DNA from: Orientallactaga sibirica
Lineage: Eukaryota > Chordata > Mammalia > Rodentia > Dipodidae
NCBI GenBank assembly: GCA_036365145.1
Contig: JAEOAD010002617.1
Location: 126,001-190,000 of the forward strand
Direction: 5' to 3'
Length of the DNA stretch: 64,000 nucleotides
Shown here: positions 1 through 9,797 of the stretch, one piece after another
Layout of the letters: each line of letters starts with the position of its first letter
How positions within the stretch are numbered: the stretch's first letter is position 1
Translations under genes and position numbers: made by a program
The notes under the pieces: generated by a model
What the model was told of the DNA's origin: nothing
Database searches by the model: none
The model's input: the letters and a program-made list of their open reading frames with translations, nothing else

Positions 1-9
1 GAGAAAGAG

Positions 10-45
<36 letters not shown>

Positions 46-98
46 GGTGCACCAGGGCCTCCAGCCACTGCAAACTAACTCCAGAACTGCCAGCATTT
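1..98 (-). repeat. DIP SINE, 3' part only
   Basis: A (GA)n tract is followed by the reverse complement of the DIP 3' body (CACCAGGGCCTCCAGCCACT). The copy stops at the pyrimidine-rich end and runs into a TTTTA tract, so the tRNA-like head is missing. Confidence 0.75.
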
Positions 99-236
99 TT
101 ATTTTATTTTATTTTATTTTATTTTATTTTTATTTTATTTTATTTTTTTTATTTTATTATTTTTTATTTTTTATTTTTTATTTTATTATTTTATTTTTTT
201 ATTTTATTTTATTTTATTTTATTTTATTTTATTTAT
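99..236. repeat. (TTTTA)n microsatellite
   Basis: About 138 bp of imperfect TTTTA/TTTTTA pentamers separate two minus-strand DIP pieces. It probably grew from a SINE A-rich tail. The 109-residue Phe/Ile/Leu/Tyr open frame across it is only translated repeat. Confidence 0.9.
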
Positions 237-392
237 TTGAGAGAGAGAGAATGAGAACCAGGGCCTCCAGTCGCAAAAACAAACTCCAGATGCATGCACC
301 CCCTTGTGCATCTGGGTTACGTGGGTCCTGGGGAATCGAACCCGGGTTCTTAGGCAGCAAACGTCTTAACCACTAAACCATCTCTCCAGCCC
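237..392 (-). repeat. DIP SINE
   Basis: Nearly complete inverted copy: (GA)n, body, B-box region (GGGAATCGAACCCGGG), A-box region and the closing CCATCTCTCCAGCCC, which is the reverse complement of the GGGCTGGAGAGATGG head. Confidence 0.88.
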
Positions 393-541
393 TAAATATA
401 TATATGTTATTTCTAGAGAGAGAGGCAGATTGTGCACTGCAAACAAACTCCACGTGGGTCATCTGGGGGTCCTGGGGAACGAACCTGGGTCCTTAGGCTT
501 TGCAGGCAAGAGCTTAACTGCTAAGCCATCTCTCCAGCCCC
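393..541 (-). repeat. DIP SINE, internally deleted
   Basis: The head half is intact (TTTGCAGGCAAGAGCTTAAC to CCATCTCTCCAGCCCC). The body is shortened, joining CAAACAAACTCCA directly to CGTGGGTCATCTGG. Confidence 0.8.
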
Positions 542-587
542 ACTTTTATTTTCATTTGCTTTTTATAAAAACATTTTTTCAAATTTT

Positions 588-807
588 TGTTTATTTATTT
601 ACTTGAGAAAGCGAGAGAGAAAGAGGCAGAAAGAGAGAGAGAGAGAGAGAGAGAATGGGCATGCCAGGGCCCCTAGCCACTGCAAACACACTCCAGATGC
701 ATGCACCCCCTTGTGCATGTGGCTTTAGGTGGGTCCTGGGGAGTCGAACCTGGGTCCTTTGGCTTTGCAGGCAAATGCCTTCACCGCTAAGCCATCTCTC
801 CAGCCTC
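588..807 (-). repeat. DIP SINE
   Basis: Full-length inverted copy with a TTTA-rich tail, a long (GA)n tract, the body and the tRNA-like head. The B box reads GGGAGTCGAACCTGG. Confidence 0.9.
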
Positions 808-1000
808 CCCTTTTAAAGTTTTTTTTCAATATGAAATTAATGACACTTCATTGGCTGATAGGGCATGAACTCTCCTCCAAACACATTTGGGTATGATGAT
901 TGGAAAATCTGTGGGATATTTTCTGATGCCCACCCCTTTGGCGTAATACAGGAAGTTCATTTGGAAATTTAAGAAATTAGGGTGATAATCATTCATTCTT
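808..1000. other. short single-copy stretch
   Basis: No SINE signature and no convincing coding frame. It separates two DIP copies. Confidence 0.5.
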
Positions 1001-1024
1001 TTTTTTTTTTAATAAATTTTTTAA

Positions 1025-1299
1025 AATTTATTATTTTATTTTTATTTTTTGGAGAGAGACACAGAGAGAGAGAGAGAGAGAGGGAGAGGGAGAGGGAGAC
1101 AGATAGAGAGATGGGCGCGCCAGCAGTCTCTCACCTGCTGCGAACGAAATCCACATGCGTGCGTCCCCTTGTGGTCGAGTGCAGCATTGCGCCCTTGCGT
1201 CACTTTGCATCTGGCTAAACGTGGGACCTGGAGATTGGAACCAGCGTTCTTAGGCTTAGGAGGCAGGCGCCTGAACCACTAAGCCATCTCTCCAGCCCT
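1025..1299 (-). repeat. DIP SINE, long variant
   Basis: Inverted copy with about 35 extra bases in the body: CTTGTGGTCGAGTGCAGC leads into a stretch ending TTGCGTCACTTTGCATCTGG. The same block occurs in the copies at 23577-23860 and 26783-27036, so it marks a subfamily, not a private insertion. The B-box area is altered (GGAGATTGGAACC instead of GGGAATCGAACC) in all three. Confidence 0.85.
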
Positions 1300-1472
1300 C
1301 ATTATTTTATTTTATTTTATTTTATTTTATTTTATTTTATTTTATTTTATTTTATTTTATTTTATTTTATTTTATTTTATTTATTTTATATTTTATTTTA
1401 TATTTTATTTTATTTTATTTTATTTTATTTTATTTTATTTTATTTTATTTTATTTTATTTTATTTTATTTTT
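1300..1472. repeat. (TTTTA)n microsatellite
   Basis: About 170 bp of nearly pure TTTTA pentamers with two TATTTTA interruptions near 1385-1405. It lies between a DIP and a B1 copy. Confidence 0.95.
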
Positions 1473-1488
1473 TAAATTCATTTTGAAA

Positions 1489-1643
1489 GCCGGGCACGGA
1501 GGCCCAAGCCTTGAATCCCAGCACTCGGGAGGCAAAGGTGGGAGGATCGTGTAAGTTCAAGGCCACCCTGAGACGACATAGTGAATTCCAGGTTAACCTG
1601 AGCTAGAGTGAAACCCTACCTTGTAAGGAAAAAAAAAAAAAAA
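1489..1643 (+). repeat. B1 SINE
   Basis: Starts GCCGGGCACGGAGGC and carries the AATCCCAGCACTCGGGAGGC core, the GAATTCCAGGTTAACCTGAG 3' half and a poly(A) tail. It is of the usual B1 length and moderately diverged. Confidence 0.9.
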
Positions 1644-1654
1644 GTGATTTTTGA

Positions 1655-1880
1655 GGGCTGCAGGGATGGCTTAGTCATTAAGGCACTTGCCCATAAAGCC
1701 AAGCAGCCCTGGTTCGATTCCCCAGGACCCATGTTAGCTGTGTGCACAAAGTGGCTCATGCATCTGGAGTTTGTTTGCAAGGTAGCTGGAGACCCTGGTG
1801 TGTGTTTTCTTTCTTTCTCTCCCACCCCACCCTCTCTCTCAGCCTCTTTCTCTCTCTCAAATAAATAAGTAAATAAATAA
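1655..1880 (+). repeat. DIP SINE
   Basis: GGGCTGCAGGGATGGCTTAG head, B box GGTTCGATTCCCCAGG, DIP body, CT-rich 3' end and an AAATAAATAAG tail. Confidence 0.92.
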
Positions 1881-1906
1881 CATATTTTTTTAAAAATTCA
1901 TTTTAA

Positions 1907-2068
1907 GCCGGGCATGGTGGCGCACGCCTTTAATCCCAGCACTCGGGAGGCAGAGGTAGGAGGATCGCCGTGAGTTCAAGGCCACCCTGAGACTACATAG
2001 TGAATTCCAGGTCAGCCTGGGCCAGAGTGAGACCCTACCTCGAAAAACCAAAAAAAAAAAAAAAAAAA
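1907..2068 (+). repeat. B1 SINE, well preserved
   Basis: Starts GCCGGGCATGGTGGCGCACG and keeps its CpGs. It ends CCTACCTCGAAAAACC and is followed by about 20 A residues. This is the local B1 type with GAGACTACATAGTGAATTCC in the 3' half, which differs from mouse B1. Confidence 0.95.
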
Positions 2069-2584
2069 TCATTTTATAAAACATAAATGTCATTTTTGTT
2101 ATCCTGTAACTCAACTCAGAATTATTATTATTTACACGACTGCAGGCCATGGGCAAATACATGCAGAAGTTGGGTTTTTGAACTGCTATTTTATTTTATG
2201 CAGTATTTTCCACCTATTGATCTTATCGAGGGGATTAAACTGTAAGCTTCGAAATATCTCTGCTAGGTAGTTTAAAATGTCTCTTCAATTCACATATATT
2301 TTTTTTCTTATTCTTCTTATAATAAGTTATGGGTGGATAAAATTGGATTTTTGATAAGAATATCATTTTCACAAGTTAAATTGAATCAGAGGGATTGACA
2401 ATTTATTCTCGGGGGCTTGGATGGACACAGGTGTCTTCAACTGGCATGTTGAAAGCTTTCCTGTGCCATTGTTAAGAGAAGAAAAATGAAAATAAATGAT
2501 CGTTTCTCCCATACTGCACGTCGATTTAGGGCAGCTCTAGATCTCAGAGTTTGTCACCAAAACCTGGAAGATAGAAAGCTGCAA
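2069..2584. other. single-copy, non-coding
   Basis: About 515 bp without a SINE signature. AT-rich and with no open frame of interest. I recognise nothing in it. Confidence 0.55.
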
Positions 2585-2716
2585 TCAAGGCGTATACCTT
2601 TAGTCCCAGACCCCGAGAGGCAACGGGGGGGGGGGGGAGCAGGAATGGCCGTGAGTTCCAGGTCAGCCTGGGCTAGAGCGAGACCCTACGTTGGAAAAAC
2701 AAAAATAAAAAAAAAA
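2585..2716 (+). repeat. B1 SINE, decayed
   Basis: Recognisable parts are AAGGCGTATACCTTTAGTCC, a run of 13 G residues where the core should be, then GTGAGTTCCAGGTCAGCCTG and an A-rich tail. The middle of the element is deleted. Confidence 0.75.
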
Positions 2717-2717
2717 T

Positions 2718-2890
2718 GGGGCTGGAGAGATGGCTCAGTGGTTAAACGCTTGCCTGTGAAGCCTAAGGACCCCGGTTCGATTCCCCAGGACCCACGTTAG
2801 CCAGACGCACAAGGGGGCGTATGCATCTGGAGTTCGTTTGCAGCGGCTGGAGGCCCTGGCGTGCCCATTCTCTCTCTCTCTCAAATAAAT
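2718..2890 (+). repeat. DIP SINE heading the AAAAT minisatellite
   Basis: Complete copy with A box TGGCTCAGTGG and B box GGTTCGATTCC. Its AAATAAAATAAAA tail runs straight into the minisatellite, whose units are copies of this element's 3' end. It is therefore the likely founder. Confidence 0.93.
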
Positions 2891-4519
2891 AAAATAAAAT
2901 AAAATAAAATAAAATAAAATAAAATAAAATAAAATTAAATTAAATTAAATTAAATTAAAAAATAAAAATGCACAAGGTGGCACATGCATCTGGAGTTCGT
3001 TTGTAGCGGCTGGAGGCCCTCGTGTGCCCATTCTCTCTCTCTCTCTCAAATAAATAAAATAAAATAATAAAATAAAATAAAATAAAAATGCACAAGGTGG
3101 CACATGCATCTGGAGTTAGTTTGCAGCGGCTGGAGGCCCTGGCGTGCCCATTCTCTCTCTCTCTCAAATAAATAAAATAATAAAATAAAATAAAATAAAA
3201 TAAAATAAAATAAAATAAAAATGCACAAGGTGGCACATGCATCTGGAGTTTGTTTGCAGTGGCTGGAGGCCCTGGCGTGCCCATTCTCTCTCTCTCTCTC
3301 TCAAATAAATAAAATAATAAAATAAAATAAAATAAAAATGCACAAGGTGGCACATGCATCTGGAGTTTGTTTTCAGCAGCTGGAGGCCATGGTGTGCCCA
3401 TTCTCTCTCTCTCTCAAATAAATAAAATAAAATAAAATAAAATAAAATAAAAAAAATAAAATAAAAATGCACAAGGTGGCACATGCATCTGGAGTTCGTT
3501 TGCAGTGGCTGGAGGCCCTGGTGTGCCCATTCTCTCTCCCTCTCTCTCTCTCTCTCTCAAATAAATAAAATAATAAAATAAAATAAAATAAAAATGCACA
3601 AGGTGGCACATGCATCTGGAGTTTGTTTGCAGCGGCTGGAGGCCCTGGCGTGCCCATTCTCTCTCCTCTCTCTCTCAAATAAATAAAATGAAATAATAAA
3701 ATAAAATAAAATAAAATAAAAATGCACAAGGTGGTACATGCATCTGGAGTTCGTTTGCAGCGGCTGGAGGCCCTGGTGTGCCCATTCTCTCTCTCTCCTC
3801 AAATAAATAAAATAAAAAAATAAAATAAAAATAAAATAAAATAAAATAAAATAAAATAAAATAAAATAAAATAAAATAAAATAAAAATGCACAAGGTGGT
3901 ACATGCATCTGGAGTTCGTTTGCAGCAGCTGGAGGCCCTGGTGTGCCCATTCTCTCTCTCTCTCTCCAAATAAAAAATAAAATAAAATAAAATAAAATAA
4001 AATAAAATAAAATAAAATAAAATAAAAAATAAAATAAAAAAATAAAAATGCACAAGGTGGTACATGCATCTTGAGTTCGTTTGCAGCGGCTGGAGGCCCT
4101 GGTGTGCCCATTCTCTCTCTCTCTCTCTCTCAAATAAATAAAATAAAAAATAAAATAAAATAATAAAATAAAATAAAAATGCACAAGGTGGCACATGCAT
4201 CTGGAGTTCATTTGCACAAGGTGGCACATGCATCTGGAGTTCTGTTTGCAGTGGCTGGAGGCCCTGGTGTGCCCATTCTCTCCCTCTCTCTCTCAAATAA
4301 ATATAAATAAAATAATAAAATAAAATAAAAATAAAATAAAAAAAATGCACAAGGTGGCACATGCATCTGGAGTTCGTTTGCAGCGGCTGGAGGCCCTGGT
4401 GTGCCATTCATCTCTCTCTCTCTCAAATCAAATAAATAAAATAATAAAATAAAATAAAAATGCACAAGGTGGCACATGCATCTGAGTTCGTTTGCAGCGG
4501 CTGGAGGCCCTGGTGTGCC

Positions 4520-4555
<36 letters not shown>
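2891..4555 (+). repeat. DIP 3'-end minisatellite, 12 full units
   Basis: Each unit contains ATGCACAAGGTGGCACATGC, the last ~75 bases of the DIP body, (CT)n, AAATAAATAAAAT and a variable (AAAAT)n. Units start near 2968, 3088, 3221, 3338, 3467, 3594, 3722, 3887, 4048, 4179, 4345 and 4460, with a truncated one at 4213. Period is 115-166 bp, set mainly by the number of AAAAT pentamers. No unit carries the tRNA-like head, so serial SINE insertion is not the explanation. The overlapping 100-200-residue open frames on the minus strand are translations of this array. Confidence 0.93.
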
Positions 4556-4557
<2 letters not shown>

Positions 4558-5196
4558 GGCCCTGGTGCGTCTCTTTTCTCTTTCTGTCTGTCTGTCTGTT
4601 GCTCACATAATTAAATAAAAATAAAACAAAAAAAAAAAATTAAAAAAATCAAAGTATGAAATTCATAACTGGTGATAATGTAGGTGTCAATCATTCAGGA
4701 GAATTTATTTAAACTGAAATGTCAACTTAAAGAAGAAGATTCATCTCTCTCTGCTTCCCTGACTCATTGTGAGGCCCTGTGACCAAATAAAATAAAATAA
4801 AAAATAAAATAAAATAAAATAAAATAAAAAATAAAATAAAATAAAAATGCACTGGTGCCCTAAGGGGGCCACGCTCTCAAATAAATAAAATAAAATAATA
4901 AAATAAAATAAAATAAAATAAAATAAAATGATAGTGTGTGTCTCCCCAGCTGGCGAGGCCCAAAACTCATGCTTTCTTCCCCAAATAAATAAAAAACAAA
5001 TAAAATAAAATAAAATAAAATAAAATAAAAATGCACAAGGTGGCACATGAGATTAACAGTAAAATAAAATAAAATAAAAATGCGAAGGTGGCACATGCAT
5101 CTGAGATGTTAATAAATTATTTTAATATTGACTTAGCTTTCTTAGAAGCCACCCAAATAAATAAAATAAAATAATAAGATAAAATAAAAATGCACA
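4556..5196. repeat. degenerate AAAAT/DIP array with foreign patches
   Basis: (AAAAT)n blocks alternate with short pieces of the DIP tail and with unrelated sequence, for example CTCCCCAGCTGGCGAGGCCC near 4945. A stretch at 4706-4765 (TTTAAACTGAAATGTCAACT) reappears in reduced form at 5658-5702, so these patches are themselves repeated inside the region. Confidence 0.7.
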
Positions 5197-5370
5197 GGGG
5201 CTGGAGAGATGGCCCAGTGGTTAAGGCACTTGCTTGCAAACCCTAAGGACCCAGGTTCGATTCCCGGTGCCCACTCTCAAAAGCCAGATGCAAAAAGGCG
5301 GTGTGTGGAGCGTCTGGAGTGCCCATTCTCTCCTCTCTCTCTCAAATAAATTAAAATTAAAATTTTTTTT
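5197..5370 (+). repeat. DIP SINE, rearranged
   Basis: Good head and B box (GGTTCGATTCCCGGTGCCCA). The body is altered: CTCTCAAA is inserted before AGCCAGATGCAAAAAGG, and the GTTTGCAGTGGCTGGAGGCC segment is missing. Confidence 0.75.
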
Positions 5371-5386
5371 TAAAAAGAATGAATAC

Positions 5387-6165
5387 AGGGCTGAGAGCTG
5401 GCTAAAATAAAAGCGGTGAAGGCGCTGGGCTGCAAAGCCAAAGGACCCAGGTTGCCGATTCCCCTCTCTCAAATAAATACAATAAAATAATAAAATAAAA
5501 TAAATCCAGATGCACAAGGGGCACATGCATCTGGAGTTTGTTTGCAGCGGTGGCTGGAGGCCCTGGTGTGCCCATTCTCTCTCTCTCTCTCAAATAAAAT
5601 AAAATAAAATAAAATAAAATAAAATAAAATAAAATAAAATAATGCACAAGGAGGCATTTTAAACTGAAATCAACTTAAAAAGGAGTTCTGCTTCCTGACT
5701 CAGTGGCTGGAGGACCTGGTGTGTCCCATTCGAGCCAAAACTCTCTCTCTCAAAAATAAATAAATTAAAACAAAACAAAATAAAATAAAAATAAAATAAA
5801 ATAAAATAATGCTTGCAAACCCCAAGGACCCAGGTTCGATTCCTCGTGCCACATGCCATTGGAGTGCGTCTGGAGTTTTTTTTTTTTTTTTTTTAAAGAA
5901 TTGCAGGGTGGCTGGAGGACCTGCAAAGCCAAAGGACCCAGGTGTGCCCATCCAGATCTCTGCATCTCTCCTGGCTGGAGGCCCAAATAAAATAAATAAA
6001 AATAAAATAAAATAAAATAAAATAAAATAAAATAAAATAATGCACAAGGGGGCGCATACATCGGGAGTTCGTTTGCAGTGGCTGGAGGCCCTGGTGCACC
6101 CATTCTCTCTCTCTTTCCTTATATTTCTCTCTCTCTCTCATAAATAAATAAAACATAAATAAAAT
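5387..6165 (+). repeat. degenerate DIP-derived array
   Basis: Successive damaged DIP pieces, each ending in CT repeats and (AAAAT)n: 5387-5504 (head), 5505-5642 (body), 5643-5808 (body with foreign patch), 5809-6010 (B-box piece with an 18-T run) and 6040-6165 (body). It continues the pattern of 2891-5196 with more decay. Confidence 0.7.
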
Positions 6166-6360
6166 ATATTAACCATTTTTTTCTTTTTGTACCTTAAGCT
6201 TAATTTTATTTGTTTCTGACATTTTTTTGGCATATATGAATTATAAAAAGCGGTGGGTTTCAAAGGGTGTTTACAGATTTTAGCGTTATCATATTCTTTT
6301 CTCGCCCTTTTCCCATCGCTACTTGTCAAGTTCTTCTTTTCGAATAATCCTTATTGTATT

Positions 6361-6506
6361 TTTTTTTCCCCCAGGTAGGGTCTCGCTCTAGCCCAGGCTG
6401 ACCTGGAATTCACTATATAGTCTCAGGGTGGCCTTGAACTCATGGTGATCCTCCTACCTCTGCCTCCCGAGTGCTGGGATGAAAGGCGTGCGCCACCACG
6501 AGCGAC
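6361..6506 (-). repeat. B1 SINE
   Basis: Inverted complete copy: GGTAGGGTCTCGCTCTAGCC, the CCTCCCGAGTGCTGGGAT core, then GCGTGCGCCACCACGAGCG. The unusual AGCG variant at the end recurs at 6991 and identifies the duplicated unit that follows. Confidence 0.92.
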
Positions 6507-6679
6507 CCTCACTCTATTTTTGCGCCTCATATGCATGTCATATGTGTATGTATGTATATGCTTTTTTTTTTTTTTTTTTTTTTTAAAAAATTCATCCATT
6601 TATTTATTTCTTGGAGACAGAGAGAGAATGAGGCAGATAAAGAGAGAGCTTTGTTTAGCATTTTTTAAATATACTTATT

Positions 6680-6718
<39 letters not shown>

Positions 6719-7506
6719 TTGTTGAGATAGAGAAAGTCAGAGAGAGAGAGAAAGAGAATGGGCACGCCAGGGCCTCCAGCCACTGCAAACGAACTCTAGA
6801 CGCATGCTCCCCCTTGTGCATCTGGCTTTACATGGGTCCTGGGGAATCGAACCTGGGTCCTTAACTGCTAAGCCATCCCTCCAGCCCATGGCCCTGGAAT
6901 TCACTCTGTAGTCTCAGGGTGGCCTCGAACTCACGGCCATCCTCCTACCTCTGCCTCCCGAGTGCTGGGATGAAAGGCGTGCGCCACCACGAGCGGCCCT
7001 CATTCTATTTTTGCGCCTCATATGCATGTCATATGTGTATGCTTTTTTTCTCTTTTTTGTATGTATATGAAGTGGATTTTTTTCTCTTTTTTTTTAAAAA
7101 ATTCATTCATTTATTTATTTCTTTGAGACAGAGAGAGAAAGAGGCAGATAAAGAGAGAGCTTTGTTTAGCTTTTTAAAAAAATATTTTTTATATATATTT
7201 TTATATATGTGTATGTATGTATACTTTTTCTTTTAAAAAAAAATTCATTCATTTATTTATTTCTTGGAGACCCCTTGTGCATCTAAAATACTTATTTTTA
7301 TTTATTTATTTATTTATTATTGTTGAGATAGAGGTCCTGCATCTGGGAATCCTGGGGAACCTGGGTCCTTATACTGCTAAGCCATCCCTCCAGCCCATGG
7401 CCCTGGAATTCACTCTGTAGTCCCAGGGTGGCCTCGAACTCACGGCCATCCTCCTACCTCTGCCTCCCGACTGCTGGGATGAAAGGCGTGCACCACCATG
7501 CCCGGC
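6507..7506 (-). repeat. tandemly duplicated spacer-DIP-B1 unit
   Basis: The spacer TTTTTGCGCCTCATATGCAT occurs at 6517 and 7008, so a block of about 490 bp is repeated. Unit 1 holds an inverted DIP at 6672-6887 and inverted B1 3'-truncated at 6888-6997. Unit 2 holds a shrunken DIP at 7262-7397 and a B1 piece at 7398-7506. Both DIP-B1 junctions read CCATCCCTCCAGCCCATGG, which supports duplication over independent insertion. Confidence 0.85.
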
Positions 7507-7616
7507 CTCTATGTGTTCTTATTCATGTGTGCAGATAAGAGAAACATTTTTGCATAGCCAGAGGTCTAGAGCATTGAAACAGATTCTAATTCATTTGTGT
7601 AAAGATTTAGAAACTA

Positions 7617-7836
7617 GGGGGCTGGAGAGATGGTCCTTAAGCAGTTGATGGCCCTGAATTTGTCCCAGGGTGGCAAAGCCATCCTCCTACCTCTGGACCC
7701 AGGTTCGATTCCCCAGGGCCCACAGGGTAGGAAAAGCCAGATGCACAAAGTGGTGCATGTGTCTGAGTTGCGTTTGCAGCGGCTGGAGGCCCTGGTGTGC
7801 CCATTCTCTCTCTCTCTAATAAATAATAATAATAAT
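7617..7836 (+). repeat. DIP SINE with B1-like patches
   Basis: Starts as DIP and ends as DIP. Between 7640 and 7705 it carries pieces matching inverted B1 (ATGGCCCTGAATTTGTCCCA and CATCCTCCTACCTCTG) fused in register to DIP GGACCCAGGTTCGATTCCCC. See findings for the mosaic pattern. Confidence 0.8.
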
Positions 7837-7839
7837 ACA

Positions 7840-7874
<35 letters not shown>
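7837..7874. repeat. (AC)n microsatellite
   Basis: About 17 uninterrupted AC dinucleotides between a DIP AAT-rich tail and an inverted B1. Confidence 0.95.
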
Positions 7875-7876
<2 letters not shown>

Positions 7877-7981
7877 GGAATTCACTCTGTAGTCTCAGGG
7901 TGGCATCGAACTCATGGTGATCCTCCTACCTCTGCCACCCCGAGTGCTGGGATTAAAGGCGTGCGCCACCACGCCTGGCTT
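7875..7981 (-). repeat. B1 SINE, 3'-truncated
   Basis: Inverted B1 beginning inside the element at CTGGAATTCACTCTGTAGTC and ending GCGTGCGCCACCACGCCTGG. Confidence 0.9.
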
Positions 7982-8149
7982 TTTAAATAAAATATTTAAT
8001 AGAAAAAAATAAGATTTAGAAAGTAAACCAGAAGGGTAGCTTTCCTTTTGGTATGTGAAGTGTTTGGATCCGTGCCGCAGGGCACGGGTGTAGAACTCAA
8101 ACCCGCAAGGCCTCACAACTTAATGTCATACCATCATCATTTTTTTGTG

Positions 8150-8339
8150 AATATTTTAATTTATTTATTTGAGAGAGAGAGAGAGAGAGAATAGATGGGC
8201 TGGGGCCTCCAGCCACCGCAAACTCCAGACGCATGCAACCACCTTGTGCATCTGCCTTACAGGGGTGCCAGGGAATCGAACCTGGGTCCTCAGCCTTTGC
8301 AGGCAAACGCCTTAACCACTAAGCCATCTCTTCAGGACC
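8150..8339 (-). repeat. DIP SINE
   Basis: Inverted copy with a (GA)n tract, a slightly shortened body and B box GGGAATCGAACCTGGG. The closing CCATCTCTTCAGGACC is diverged. Confidence 0.88.
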
Positions 8340-8375
8340 CTCCCCGCAAAGTATGTATGTGTGTGTGTATATAAA

Positions 8376-8576
8376 AATGATTTTATTTATATTTATTTAT
8401 TAGGGACACAGAGAGAAAGAGTGAACGGGCACACCAGGGCCTCCAGCTACTGCAAACAAACTCCAGACGCATGCGCCCCCTTGTGCATCTGGCTGACGTG
8501 GGACCCGGAGAATCGAACCGGGGTCCCTGGGCTTGGCAGGCACGTGCCTTAACCGCTAAGCCATCTCTGCAGCCCC
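8376..8576 (-). repeat. DIP SINE
   Basis: Inverted full-length copy with GGGACACAGAGAGAAAGAG tract, body and head (CCATCTCTGCAGCCCC). A short GT-rich stretch at 8350-8372 precedes it. Confidence 0.9.
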
Positions 8577-9300
8577 ACAGTATATTTTGAAGGAAACAAA
8601 ATACTTCTCAAAATGGACCTCGTGTGGTTGTGGGGAGGCCCAGGTGGACAGCATGATGCCCCGCAATGTCTGCCGAGCCCCTGTGAGCAAACATTGCATT
8701 TTCTCTCTCACCGCAGACCCTGCATCCACCCCTCGGCCCCAAGCCCGAGTCACGCTCTGCTGTTGGTTTAATCAGCCATACGCAAAGCAAATCACCACCT
8801 GCAATTTCTCCTAATTTGCTCTCTGCTCAAGACTTCACGGATAAGAGGATCTTTTGCAAAATAATGCCCCCCTGTTCACCTAACAGTCTGTCTAGCAAAA
8901 TCTCCCTCATGGGTGACCATCTTTGCATCCTAGGACACGGTGCATTTGGGGTTTAGATACACAGGGAATTAAACTTTTTTTTTCTTCTTCTTCTTTATCA
9001 TTTTATTTGTGTGGAAGAATAAATAGGGTTTCTATTTATCTCAGAAATGACAGTGGCTGCCTTTCAGAGGTAAGCACGAAAAGCAAAAACAAAAAAAAAG
9101 AAAAAGAAAAAAAACACCAGCCTGTTAAGATTTAATTCGTGTTGTGCCAGGCCTTCAGAGTTCCGTGACCTTCTCGATGTCATTTGGTTAAGAGGTACTC
9201 AGGAAACGAGGTGGCCTTCGCCTCCGAGGATTCTGTACTTTCTGAAATGTCAGTGTGCAGGGACAGAGGCTCGCTAATCACCGAACTCTCCCTGCTCTTT
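8577..9300. other. single-copy island
   Basis: About 720 bp free of SINEs. It contains an acceptor-like TTCTCTCTCACCGCAG at 8701-8716 but no matching donor nearby, and an AT/GC-balanced stretch around 8760-8830 (GGTTTAATCAGCCATACGC) that could be conserved regulatory DNA. The short frames on both strands show no family I recognise. Confidence 0.5.
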
Positions 9301-9312
9301 AAAAAAAAAAAA

Positions 9313-9525
9313 ATTATATTTTATTTATTTATTTGAGAGAAAAAAGCAGACAGAAAGAGAGAGAAAGGGAGAGAATGGGCACGCCAGGGCCTCCAGCCAG
9401 TGCAAACGAACTCCAGATGCGTGCGCCCCCTTCTGCATCTGGCTTACGTGGGTCCTGGGGAGTTGAACTGAGGTCCTTTGGCTTTGCAGGCAAATGCCCT
9501 AACCGCTAAGCCATCTCTCCATCCC
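9313..9525 (-). repeat. DIP SINE with target-site duplication
   Basis: Inverted full-length copy flanked by CTCCCTGCTCTTTAAAA (9288) and CTCCCTGCACTTAAAA (9526). These read as a target-site duplication of about 13-17 bp, typical of L1-mediated SINE insertion. Confidence 0.9.
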
Positions 9526-9557
9526 CCTCCCTGCACTTAAAAAAAATATTTTATTTA

Positions 9558-9797
9558 GGCCTGCAGACATGGTTTAGTGGTTAAGCGCTTGCCTGTGAAG
9601 CCTAAGGACCCGGTTTGAGGCTTGATCCCCCAGGACCCATGTGAGCCAGATGCAAAGGGGCGCATGCATCTGGAGTTCGTTTGCAGCGGCTGGAGGCCCT
9701 GGTGCGCCCATTCTCTCTCTATCTGCCTCTTTCTCTCTCTCTCTCTTTCTCTGTCGCTCTCAAATAAATAAATAAAAATAAACAAAAAGAATAAATA
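9558..9797 (+). repeat. DIP SINE
   Basis: Forward copy with a diverged head (GCAGACATGGTTTAGTGG) and a B box split by a small insertion (GGTTTGAGGCTTGATCCCCC). It has a long CT-rich end and an AAATAAATAAATAAAAATAA tail. Confidence 0.9.

Noticed and set aside
1907..2050. 7SL RNA similarity
   Set aside because: The match is the ~145-bp B1 SINE, not a full 7SL gene. The S domain is absent.
2718..2800. tRNA-like fold with A and B boxes
   Set aside because: It is the head of a DIP SINE, present in dozens of copies with the SINE body attached. It is not a tRNA gene.
2968..4555. Regularly spaced direct repeats that could be mistaken for a CRISPR array
   Set aside because: Spacers are AAAAT and CT repeats rather than unique sequence, the repeat is part of a SINE, and the DNA is mammalian with no cas genes.
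2955..4606. Seven overlapping frames of 60-200 residues with repeated Phe-Ile-Leu-Phe-Tyr and Cys-His motifs
   Set aside because: Translations of the DIP-tail minisatellite on its minus strand, with starts inside every unit. This is not a repeat protein.
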